DNA of 49,367 bases from Acidobacteriota bacterium (GTDB lineage Bacteria > Acidobacteriota > Thermoanaerobaculia > Multivoradales > JAHEKO01), in the NCBI GenBank assembly GCA_029862975.1, contig JAOTWP010000015.1:1-49367 (forward strand). The letters are read 5' to 3'. The translations under genes and the position numbers were made by a program. The notes below the pieces were generated by a model. That model did not search any database. It had not been told where the DNA came from and saw only the letters and a list, made by a program, of their open reading frames with translations. Shown piece by piece: positions 42,503 through 49,367 of this stretch (the first letter of the stretch is position 1; each line of letters begins with the position of its first letter).

Positions 42503-44743
42503 GTGCCCGGCAAGGTCCCAGGTCTCCACCCGCCGCTCGCCGCCGTGCTCGCCCTGCCGGCCGCCGTCGCTCTCGCCGCCGTGCTCGCGGCCGCGGACGC
42601 CGGCACGTCCACGGTGCCCGTCGTCCGCCATCCGGCGACCGCCGGGCCAGCCCTGCCGGCGGCCGCGGTCGAAGACTGGTCGCTGCGCCGGCTGGCTCCG
42701 GCCGTCCTCGCCTTTCGTGGCGGCGACCTCGCGGCGGCGGGGGAGCGCCTGGCGGCCGATCCCACGCCCCGTAGCGCGGTGCTCCTCGGCCTCTGGGCTC
42801 ATGCCGCCGGCGACTTCGCGACCGCCATTCCCGCGCTCCAGCGCGGCGCCGAGGCCGGGGGTTTCTTCGAGGACTGGCGTCTCTTCCAGCTGTCGGAGGC
42901 GCTGGCCGGCAGCGGCCAGCTCGACTCGGCGCTCGAAGCGCTGGCCATCCTGCTCAGGGACCATCCGGGCTCACCGCTCTTTCACGACGCCTACCGGCGT
43001 CGCCTCGAGCTCGCCTACGAAAGCGGCGACTGGCTGACGGTTCTGCGCGACGTCGAAGTGGCGCGCCAGCAGGGCCTCGACCGCGAGCTCGCGCCGCAGC
43101 TCGACGACCTCGAGTGGCGCATCGCCACGGAGCACGATCTCGAGGCGGTGCGGCAGGCGGTGGCCCGGCATCTTCTCGTCGAGCACCCCTTGGAGGCCTC
43201 GCGCCTGCAGGTCGTCGACGCGCTGCGGCCGGCGATCGGAGCCCTCGAGTGGAGCGCGGTGCTGACGACCGAACAGCTCCGCCGGCGGGCGGCCAACCTC
43301 CTGGCCGTCGGAATCGTCAGCGGCGCCCTGGAGGCCCTCGAGGAGATCCCCGCCGCCGGGCGCGACCTCGAGTGGACCTTCCTGCGCGCCGAGGCGCTCA
43401 CCGCGGATCGGCGCGGTGCCGCGGCCCTCGAGCTGCTCGCCGAGCGGCCGGCCACCCCCGTCGACCGCCTCCCCGATCTCTGGCGCCTCCGCTCCGCCGC
43501 CGCCCTCGAGGCCGCGACCGTCCGCGCGGACCGGGCCAACGCCGACGCGTCCCGGCGCCAGGAGTGGCGGACCCGAGCCTGGGACGACCTCTGGCGTCTC
43601 GCCGAGCGGGGCGACGTCCCGTCGCGCCTCGCGGCGCTGCGCCGGATCTACTCCCTGGCGAGCCCGGAGGACGATCTCGAGCTGGCGCTCGACATCCTGC
43701 GCCGGCTGCGAGCGCTCGACCCGGCCGACGTCACTGCCTACGGCGATCTCTGGAAGCTCGGCTGGCGCGAGTTCGCGCGCGACAACACGACGGGAGCCAT
43801 CGGCATCTGGCGTGCGCTGCTGGATCTGTACCCCGAGACGACCACCGCGCGCCAGGCCCTCTACTGGTCGGCGGTCGCGCACGAGCGCCTGGGCAACCAC
43901 GACCGCGGCCGGGACCTGCTGGCGGCCGTCACCGACTCCGACAGCGTGGACTTCTACGCCCGCCACGCCGCCCGCCGTCTCGGACGGACCGCCCGGCGGG
44001 CCCCGGCGCGGAGCCCGACCGAGGCCTGGCCCGACGACCCCGCCCTCGCCCGCGCCGCGCTGCTCAGCGAGCTCGGCCTCGACCGGCCGGCCGCCCGCGA
44101 GCTCGACCTGCTGCGCGGGCGGGCCGACGAGCGGGCCGCCGACGGCCTCGCGGCACTGATCCTCGCCCGCATGGGGGAGCGCCGCGACAGCATTCAAGCG
44201 ATCTGGCGGGCGTTCCGGGTGCTCGGCAAGCCCGGCCAGACGCGGGTCCCCGAGAACGTGCGCCACCTCTACTACCCGCTCGACTATCCCGACATCGTGC
44301 AGCGCTGGGCCGAGCGCCGGGAGCTGCCGCCGTTTCTGGTCTACGGCATCATCCGCCAGGAAAGCGCGTTCGACGCCGGCGCCTTGAGCCGGGCCGGTGC
44401 CCGCGGCCTGATGCAGCTGATGCCCGCGACCGGCCGCGAGCTCGCCGCCAAGCTCAGGCTGCCCTACTCCCTCGACCGGCTCGTCGACCCCGAGTACAGC
44501 GTGCAGCTGGGTACCCGGTACTTCGCCGAGGTCCTGGCGATGTTCGACGGCGACGTCGAGCTGGCGCTCGCCGGCTACAACGGCGGCCCCTACCGGCTCA
44601 AGCGCTGGTGGCGGGAGGCCGGGCCCGATGCCGAGGTCGACCGGTTCCTCGAGGGGCTCGCGCTGACGGAGACGACCTCCTACGTGAAACGGATCCTCAT
44701 CTTCGAGGACAGCTACCGGCAGCTCTACGGCGCCGAGGGCTAG
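42503..44743 (+). CDS. Slt70-type soluble lytic transglycosylase
   Basis: The 746-residue periplasmic protein has an N-terminal hydrophobic signal or anchor, a long superhelical region of TPR-like helices (about residues 60-560), and a C-terminal SLT domain: 'GIIRQESAFDAGALSRAGARG' with catalytic Glu620, 'LMQLMPATG', and 'LALAGYNGGPYRLKRW'. It cleaves peptidoglycan glycan strands to 1,6-anhydro-muropeptides. The start is a GTG at 42503 with no strong ribosome-binding site; translational coupling to the preceding gene is likely. Confidence 0.93.
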   Translation: MPGKVPGLHPPLAAVLALPAAVALAAVLAAADAGTSTVPVVRHPATAGPALPAAAVEDWSLRRLAPAVLAFRGGDLAAAGERLAADPTPRSAVLLGLWAHAAGDFATAIPALQRGAEAGGFFEDWRLFQLSEALAGSGQLDSALEALAILLRDHPGSPLFHDAYRRRLELAYESGDWLTVLRDVEVARQQGLDRELAPQLDDLEWRIATEHDLEAVRQAVARHLLVEHPLEASRLQVVDALRPAIGALEWSAVLTTEQLRRRAANLLAVGIVSGALEALEEIPAAGRDLEWTFLRAEALTADRRGAAALELLAERPATPVDRLPDLWRLRSAAALEAATVRADRANADASRRQEWRTRAWDDLWRLAERGDVPSRLAALRRIYSLASPEDDLELALDILRRLRALDPADVTAYGDLWKLGWREFARDNTTGAIGIWRALLDLYPETTTARQALYWSAVAHERLGNHDRGRDLLAAVTDSDSVDFYARHAARRLGRTARRAPARSPTEAWPDDPALARAALLSELGLDRPAARELDLLRGRADERAADGLAALILARMGERRDSIQAIWRAFRVLGKPGQTRVPENVRHLYYPLDYPDIVQRWAERRELPPFLVYGIIRQESAFDAGALSRAGARGLMQLMPATGRELAAKLRLPYSLDRLVDPEYSVQLGTRYFAEVLAMFDGDVELALAGYNGGPYRLKRWWREAGPDAEVDRFLEGLALTETTSYVKRILIFEDSYRQLYGAEG

Positions 44744-44864
44744 GACTCGCGGCGGTCTACCAAGGGCGCCGATCCCAGGGTATACTCCTCTATCCTTCCG
44801 GGGGGTTCCCGCGCGCCGCGCCGGAGCGCGGCGTGAGGGTCTTCTCGCCGGTCGGCGGGGTCAT

Positions 44865-44937
44865 GGGTCCATAGCTCAGCGGTCAGAGCGTCCGGCTCAT
44901 AACCGGCAGGTCCCTGGTTCGAGTCCAGGTGGACCCA
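44865..44937 (+). tRNA. tRNA with CAU anticodon (elongator Met, or Ile2 if lysidine-modified)
   Basis: A full cloverleaf can be drawn by hand: acceptor GGGTCCA (44865-44871) with TGGACCC (44930-44936), D arm GCTC-GAGC, anticodon loop CTCATAA, T arm CCTGG-TTCGAGT-CCAGG, discriminator A, and no encoded CCA. The D loop is not that of an initiator, and the acceptor starts with a G-C pair, so it is not fMet. The top pair of the anticodon stem (27-43) is U-C, a mismatch. Met versus Ile2 cannot be decided by eye. It lies 26 bp before the zinc-ribbon gene and may share its transcript. Confidence 0.93.
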
Positions 44938-44962
44938 CTACGGAGGCAAAGCCAGCGAGTTC

Positions 44963-45703
44963 ATGACGACGATCGAGACGATAGTTGATCTGCAACATGC
45001 CTACACCGAGCTCGGAGCGGCGGAGGAGCTCCTCCAGGGAATCCCCGATTGGATGCAGGAGCTCCATGAAGAGTACGGCGCGCGGCGCACGGAGATCGAG
45101 GCCATCGCGGCCGCCATCGAGCTTGCCGCCGCCGAGCGTCGCGGCGCCGAGGCGGGGGTCGCCGACACCCAGGAGCGGCTGAAGCACTACCAGGAGCAGA
45201 TCGGCCAGGTCAGGAACCAGCGCGAGTACAGCGCCCTGTTGCAGGAGATCGATCTCGTCAAGCAGCAGATCCTCGGCTTCGAAGAGCAGGCCCTCCAGGC
45301 GCTGGAGCAGCAGGAGACCGAGCAGGCCCGTCTCGACGAGGAGCGCCAGGCCTTCGCCGAGCTCGAGTCCCGCTACCAGCAGGAGCTCGAGAAATGGGAG
45401 GCGCAGAAGCCCGAGGTCGCCGCCGGGGCCGAGAAGCTGCGCGGCCGGATCGAGGTCCTCGAGGGCCGGCTCCCGCCGCCGATCCTCCACCAGTTCCGGC
45501 TCATCCGCGAGCGCTTTGACGGCGTCGCCCTCGCCGAGGTCCGCGAGCTCCAGCGCGTCGGCAAGGGGCGGCAGATGTGGCATTGCAGCGGCTGCAACTA
45601 CCGCGTGCTTCCCCAGTCGCTCGTAGAGATCCGCAACAACGGCTCGGTCGTTCTCTGCGACAGCTGCAAGCGCATCCTGTACTACGTCGAGGACGCCGGT
45701 TGA
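44963..45703 (+). CDS. Coiled-coil C4 zinc-ribbon protein (DUF164/zf-RING_7)
   Basis: The 246-residue protein is a long antiparallel coiled coil (about residues 10-175) followed by a zinc ribbon with Cys-Ser-Gly-Cys near residue 212 and Cys-Asp-Ser-Cys near 235. The family is widespread; the structure resembles nucleic-acid or ribosome-associated coiled-coil proteins such as CT398, but the role is unsettled. It is followed 50 bp later by the YggS gene. Confidence 0.9.
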   Translation: MTTIETIVDLQHAYTELGAAEELLQGIPDWMQELHEEYGARRTEIEAIAAAIELAAAERRGAEAGVADTQERLKHYQEQIGQVRNQREYSALLQEIDLVKQQILGFEEQALQALEQQETEQARLDEERQAFAELESRYQQELEKWEAQKPEVAAGAEKLRGRIEVLEGRLPPPILHQFRLIRERFDGVALAEVRELQRVGKGRQMWHCSGCNYRVLPQSLVEIRNNGSVVLCDSCKRILYYVEDAG

Positions 45704-45753
45704 CGGCGGCCGCGCGACGCCGGCGAGTGCCCTGACCGCGGAGCCGAGGCGCC

Positions 45754-46476
45754 ATGGTTGCCGCAACCGACATCGGGCAGCGCCTGCGCGGCATCGAGGC
45801 GCGCCTCGCCGCCGCCTGCGCGCGCGCCGGGCGGCGCCGCGCCGAGGTCACGCTGATCGGCGCGAGCAAGATGCAGCCCGTCGCGGCTCTGCGACAGGCG
45901 TGGGACGCGGGTCTGCGCACGTTCGGTGAGAACCGGGTCCAGGAAGCGCTCGCCAAGGCCCGGGAGCTCGACGCCGCGATCGATTGGCACCTGCTCGGGC
46001 CGCTGCAGTCGAACAAGGCGCGGCGCGCCGCCGAGCTGTTCTCGACGATCCACTCCCTCGATCGCGTCGCGATCGTGGAGGCCGTCGATCGCGCCGCCGT
46101 CCGGCTGGGCGTCGTCCGGCGCGGCTTCCTCGAGGTCAACCTCGGCGCCGAGGACACGAAGCACGGCTTCTCCGCCTCCGGGCTGCTCGACGCCTTGAGT
46201 CGGCTGCCCGACCTGGCCGGCCTGGAGCTGGTCGGCCTCATGGCGATCCCGCCGCCCACCGCCGACCCGCGCGCTGCCCGCCCCTGGTTCCGGATGCTGC
46301 GCGAGCTGCGCGACCAGGTCTCGCGGCTGGCGCCTCCTCGCGGCTGGTCCGGCGCGCTGTCGATGGGCATGAGCGGCGATTTCGAGATCGCCGTCGAAGA
46401 AGGAGCCACTCACGTCCGCGTGGGGACGAGCCTGTTCGGCCCGCGCCCGGAGCCGGCGGCGGGCGACCCGGCATGA
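45754..46476 (+). CDS. YggS/PLPBP-family pyridoxal-phosphate homeostasis protein
   Basis: The 240-residue single-domain TIM barrel binds PLP through Lys39 in 'GASKMQPVAALRQAW', followed by the conserved 'FGENRVQEALAKA' and 'WHLLGPLQSNKA', and ends 'MGMSGDFEIAVEEGATHVRVGTSLFG'. It buffers free PLP and affects amino-acid metabolism; it has no known enzyme activity. Its stop overlaps the hutI start by 4 bp (ATGA), so the two are coupled. PdxH, the PLP-making enzyme, is elsewhere in the window. Confidence 0.95.
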   Translation: MVAATDIGQRLRGIEARLAAACARAGRRRAEVTLIGASKMQPVAALRQAWDAGLRTFGENRVQEALAKARELDAAIDWHLLGPLQSNKARRAAELFSTIHSLDRVAIVEAVDRAAVRLGVVRRGFLEVNLGAEDTKHGFSASGLLDALSRLPDLAGLELVGLMAIPPPTADPRAARPWFRMLRELRDQVSRLAPPRGWSGALSMGMSGDFEIAVEEGATHVRVGTSLFGPRPEPAAGDPA

Positions 46477-47738
46477 GCGAGCTCTGGATCGCCAATCCGG
46501 GCGAGCTGGCGACTCCCACGGGCACCGTCCCCCTGGCCGGCCCGCGGCAGGGCGACGTGTCGCGCCTGCGGGGCGTGGACGTGCTGTGCCGCGAGGGGCG
46601 CATCGCCGCCATCGGCCCGCCGCGCGAGATCGCGCAACTGGCGGGCGCCGAGACCGAGCGCTTCGATGCTCGCGGCGGCGCTCTCGTGCCCGGGTTCGTC
46701 GACCCGCACACCCACCTGCCGTGGGCGGGAAGCCGCGCGGGCGAGTTCGCCGAGCGCCTGGCCGGCCGCAGCTACCAGGACATCGCAGCCGCGGGCGGCG
46801 GCATCCTCTCGACGGTGCGGGCGACCCGGCAGGCCGGCGGGGACGAGCTGACGGCCAACGTCACCCGCCGCCTCGACCGCATGCTGGCCTGGGGCACGAC
46901 CACGGCCGAGGCCAAGAGCGGCTACGGCCTCGCGCTCGAGCCCGAGCGCAAGCAGCTCGAAGCTCTGGCCGCGGCCGCCGCCGCCCATCCCGTCGAGGTC
47001 GTGCCCACCCTCCTCGCCGCTCACGAGACTCCGCCCGAGCTCCGCGGCGACACCGACCGCTACGTCGAGCTCGTCTGCTCCGAGATCGTCCCCGCGATCG
47101 CCCGCGCCGGCCTCGCGGCCTACTGCGACGTCTTCTGCGAGACCGGCGTCTTCTCGGTCTCGCAATCGCGCCGCGTGCTCGCCGCGGGCGCCGCCCACGG
47201 ACTCGCCGCGCGATTGCACGCCGACGAGTTCGTCGACTCGGGCGGCGCCGAGCTCGCGGCCGAGATCGGGGCCGTGACCGCCGACCATCTCATGGCGGTC
47301 TCCCCGCGCGGGATCGACGCCCTGGCCGCCAGCGGCGTCATCGCCGGCCTGCTCCCGGGCACGAGCTTCTTCCTCAAGAAGAAGGCCTACGCCCCCGCCC
47401 GGCGCCTCATCGAGGCCGGCGTGCCCGTCACGCTGGCCACCGACTGCAATCCGGGCTCCTCGCACACCGAGTCGATGCCCATGGTCTTCTGGCTGGCCGT
47501 GCTCGAGCTCGACATGTCGGTCGGCGAGGCGCTCACGGCGATGACCTTGAACGCGGCTTGCAGCCTCGGGCGCGGCGCCGAGCTCGGCTCCATCGAGGTC
47601 GGCAAGCAGGCCGATCTCGTGGTGCTCGAAGGCGCCGGCCTCGACGACCTGGCGTACCACTTCGGGGTCCATCCGATCTCGGCCGTGATCAAGCGCGGCG
47701 CCGTCGCCTTCCGCAAGAGCCCCCGGGCCTGCGGCTGA
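46473..47738 (+). CDS. hutI: Imidazolonepropionase
   Basis: The 421-residue amidohydrolase opens the imidazolone ring to N-formimino-glutamate in histidine breakdown. Metal ligands are His79 and His81 in 'DPHTHLPWAGSR', a later His in 'RLHADEF' (about 250), and an Asp in 'ATDCNPGS' (about 327). The length is typical. The other hut genes (hutH, hutU, hutG) are not in the window, so hutI is detached from its usual operon, a common arrangement outside enterics. Confidence 0.93.
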   Translation: MSELWIANPGELATPTGTVPLAGPRQGDVSRLRGVDVLCREGRIAAIGPPREIAQLAGAETERFDARGGALVPGFVDPHTHLPWAGSRAGEFAERLAGRSYQDIAAAGGGILSTVRATRQAGGDELTANVTRRLDRMLAWGTTTAEAKSGYGLALEPERKQLEALAAAAAAHPVEVVPTLLAAHETPPELRGDTDRYVELVCSEIVPAIARAGLAAYCDVFCETGVFSVSQSRRVLAAGAAHGLAARLHADEFVDSGGAELAAEIGAVTADHLMAVSPRGIDALAASGVIAGLLPGTSFFLKKKAYAPARRLIEAGVPVTLATDCNPGSSHTESMPMVFWLAVLELDMSVGEALTAMTLNAACSLGRGAELGSIEVGKQADLVVLEGAGLDDLAYHFGVHPISAVIKRGAVAFRKSPRACG

Positions 47739-47771
47739 CCGCCGGCGGCCGGCGCGAGCACGGGCGGCTCG

Positions 47772-48413
47772 TCACTCCCGCACGAGAGCGAGGCGCGAGA
47801 CGAGGATGAGGGCGTTCTCGCCTTCCGCGAGCTGCGCTCCGCGGCGGCCGAGGCGAAACTTGAGCTCGACGCTCGGCTCGAGGTCCGCGGCGCGCAGCAC
47901 CCGCACCATCTTGGCGGGCAGCTCGTCCTCCTGGTAGCGCCAGATCTCGAGCCGGACCTCGCGCGTCGTGGCGCGCTGGCGCGAGCGGCGGCCCGGCTTC
48001 CAGGCCAGGGCCTCCTCGCTGGTGAGGCTCATGTGCGGCGGCGGACCGAGCAGGATCAGCGCGCGCCCGCGGTCGGTCAGGCTGCCGCGCACCTCGCCCT
48101 CGCCGTAGAGCTGGTCGGCGGCCTCGACGCGGGCGGCGAACTGCTCCCGCAGCTCGTTCTCCGCGGTCGCGGGATCGGGATCGCGGAGCCGCCAGAAGGA
48201 CTCGATGAAGTTGACGGCCGCCGCCGGGCTGTCGATCCGCTTGAGCTCGCGCCACTCCGCGGGCACGAGCAGCCAGCGCACGGGGCCCTCCGCCCAGGCC
48301 AGGAGCTCGCGCGACGCCTCCGGCTCCTGGTCCGCCGACGACGACGAGCCGCCGCACAGCGCCAGCCCCAGCGCGCAGGCGAGGAGCCGCCCCCGGCGCG
48401 CCGCCCGGATCAG
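47772..48413 (-). CDS. GWxTD-domain lipoprotein, probable CTG start
   Basis: The mature domain (residues 45 on: 'RWLLVPAEWRELKRI...AVNFIESFWRLRDPDP', '...YGEGEVRGSLTDRGRALILLGPPP') is the GWxTD domain known from Acidobacteriota and Bacteroidota lipoproteins of unknown role. The only conventional start, a GTG at 48281, would leave no signal. Reading upstream in frame gives Ile-Arg-Ala-Ala-Arg-Arg-Gly-Arg followed by Leu-Leu-Ala-Cys-Ala-Leu-Gly-Leu-Ala-Leu-Cys-Gly-Gly, a very convincing lipoprotein signal. The codon before it is CTG at 48413-48411. This CTG overlaps the stop of the upstream gene as CTGA, the same geometry as the usual ATGA coupling. About 213 residues if CTG is used. Confidence 0.8.
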   Translation of the reverse strand: MIRAARRGRLLACALGLALCGGSSSSADQEPEASRELLAWAEGPVRWLLVPAEWRELKRIDSPAAAVNFIESFWRLRDPDPATAENELREQFAARVEAADQLYGEGEVRGSLTDRGRALILLGPPPHMSLTSEEALAWKPGRRSRQRATTREVRLEIWRYQEDELPAKMVRVLRAADLEPSVELKFRLGRRGAQLAEGENALILVSRLALVRE

Positions 48414-48688
48414 TTGAGCGGGCCTCCGGCCGGCTCGGCAGCCTCCGCGATCTCGCCGAACCGCTCTTCGTAGTGCTTCAGGTTCTGCCCCAAGGCCCGC
48501 GCGATGCGCTTGAGATGCCCCGGGCTGGCGACGATCCGGGCGCTCACCACCCCCTGCGGCGGGACGACGTTGATGAAGTCGAGGATGAACTCCTCACGCG
48601 TATGCGTGATGCGCAAGAGGTTGGAGTAGCGACCCCTGAGCTCGTCGTCGAGGATCTTGATGTTGATGCCCTTGCTTTCGTTGGCCAA
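48410..48688 (-). CDS. DUF3467-domain protein
   Basis: The 92-residue protein contains the DUF3467 pattern: 'GRYSNLLRITHTREEFILDFINVVPPQG', 'ARIVASPGHLKRIARALGQNLKHYEERFGEI'. Its function is unknown. A TTG start at 48688 is preferred over an ATG at 48715 because GGAGG (complement of 48696-48700) stands 7 bp before it. It ends with the TGA that overlaps the CTG of the lipoprotein gene, implying translational coupling. Confidence 0.88.
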   Translation of the reverse strand: MANESKGINIKILDDELRGRYSNLLRITHTREEFILDFINVVPPQGVVSARIVASPGHLKRIARALGQNLKHYEERFGEIAEAAEPAGGPLN

Positions 48689-48733
48689 GACGTCGCCTCC
48701 GGCACCCGCACACATGCTATCCCAGAGCCGCTT

Positions 48734-49367
48734 TCAGCCGGCGCCACCGCCTTCCGGCCGCGCCTGCCACTCGATGCCCCCGTCGAACCGCCAGCTGTGC
48801 TCGGGGGAGTACACCCCGACGCCGCCCCCGGGGGAGGTCATCGTGAAGCTCAGGAGGCGGCGGTGGTAATCGTAGGGGTTGCCGTCGCGGGCGTGGACCG
48901 CGACGTCGAGCAGGTACTCGCCCGCAGCCAGGCGCAGGCTCTCGCAGGTCAGCCCCACCGTCGCCCGGCCGGCCAGCCGGGAGGAGACGAAACCCTCGAG
49001 ATGGGTGTTCGTGCCGAAGCACTCGGTCCCCCGTGGGGTGAAGATCCCGACGCCGAAGACGACGTTGGCGAGCTCTTCGTGGGCTTCGACGTCGATCTCG
49101 AACGTCACGCTCTCGCCGCTCGCGAAGTGGTAGCGCTCCGCGCCGTGGCCATCGAGCAGGCGGGCACCGACGATCTCCGCCTGGCGCGAGCCCCAGCGCC
49201 GGGGCTCGGTCTGCGACTCGACCTCGGGGGCCGGGGCCGCGGCCGTCTCGGACTCCGCCGTCTCCGCTTCCGCCATCTGGGCGGCCGCCTCCCCGCTCCC
49301 GATCTCGAGCTCGCGGGCCTCCTTGGCGCGTTGATGCTCCCGCCCTTCCTCCTCGGCCACGGCCTGC
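48734..49367 (-). CDS. C-terminal part of a Wzt-type polysaccharide ABC-exporter ATPase (partial)
   Basis: The frame is open to the window edge, and a GTG at 49360 is probably internal. After an acidic linker comes a jelly-roll domain: 'AEIVGARLLDGHGAERYHFASGESVTFEIDVEA', '...FGVGIFTPRGTECFGTNT', '...GEYLLDVAVHARDG...YDYHRRLLSFTM'. This is the Wzt C-terminal carbohydrate-binding domain that selects O-antigen or similar glycans for export. The ATPase part lies beyond the window. It is followed by DUF3467 on the same strand, about 45 bp on. Confidence 0.85.
   Translation of the reverse strand, partial: QAVAEEEGREHQRAKEARELEIGSGEAAAQMAEAETAESETAAAPAPEVESQTEPRRWGSRQAEIVGARLLDGHGAERYHFASGESVTFEIDVEAHEELANVVFGVGIFTPRGTECFGTNTHLEGFVSSRLAGRATVGLTCESLRLAAGEYLLDVAVHARDGNPYDYHRRLLSFTMTSPGGGVGVYSPEHSWRFDGGIEWQARPEGGGAG

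Noticed and set aside
44781..44786. TATACT before the tRNA as a -10 promoter element
   Set aside because: There is no acceptable -35 at 16-18 bp upstream and it stands about 80 bp before the tRNA; too weak to list as a promoter.

Overview
The window is a GC-rich (about 70-75%) bacterial chromosome segment with densely packed genes on both strands. A diderm envelope is indicated by a TonB-dependent receptor, an outer-membrane barrel, lipoproteins with lipoboxes and a Wzt-type polysaccharide exporter fragment. Together with a GWxTD-domain lipoprotein, a DUF3467 protein, DUF6526 and an M14 peptidase of about 870 residues, this suggests Acidobacteriota, possibly a Thermoanaerobaculia-like lineage. 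That placement is inference from gene content; no 16S or other marker settles it.

Layout. 1-10.4 kb: an edge fragment of an MNT nucleotidyltransferase, a small outer-membrane barrel, glutamate dehydrogenase (preceded by a 13-bp tandem repeat), a Rossmann-fold oxidoreductase, a DinB/YfiT protein, ATP-type PEP carboxykinase, a sodium:solute symporter with an unusual inserted domain, and an M3 oligopeptidase. This is mostly amino-acid and peptide catabolism feeding gluconeogenesis. 10.4-14.2 kb: two membrane proteins and a TonB receptor; the second membrane protein is fused in frame, without a stop codon, to the receptor, which keeps its own ribosome-binding site and signal peptide. 14.3-20.5 kb: a sulfotransferase, a membrane protein and TPR protein pair, an M20 peptidase, a coiled-coil glycine-zipper protein and a YcaQ/AlkZ-like DNA glycosylase.

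20.5-24.3 kb is the most unusual part. It is a lower-GC island (52% in one hand-counted line against 73% just outside) in which every gene lies on the minus strand and each is followed by an attC-like site. It is best read as an integron gene-cassette array without a visible integrase (a CALIN). The cassettes carry an alpha/beta hydrolase, two unknown proteins, a DUF6891-like protein, a fragment of hicB, and a hicB-hicA pair in which hicA is frameshifted. The last attC looks truncated against the glycosylase gene.

24.4-40.8 kb: a THUMP-type rRNA methyltransferase, PdxH, a GNAT acetyltransferase, a YgjP-like metallopeptidase, a large secreted ExeM-like nuclease with three exact 519-bp tandem lamin-tail repeats, an M14 peptidase, ArfB, a CBS protein, a GMC oxidoreductase, rpsU with its own promoter and terminator, and a lipoprotein. 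40.9-49.4 kb: a GAF-like protein, a Slt-type lytic transglycosylase, a CAU-anticodon tRNA, a zinc-ribbon protein, a YggS-hutI pair, and on the minus strand the end of a Wzt-type ABC protein, DUF3467 and a GWxTD lipoprotein that appears to start at CTG, overlapping the previous stop codon.

No CRISPR array, rRNA, transposase or integrase gene was seen. No gene-free stretch exceeds about 300 bases.
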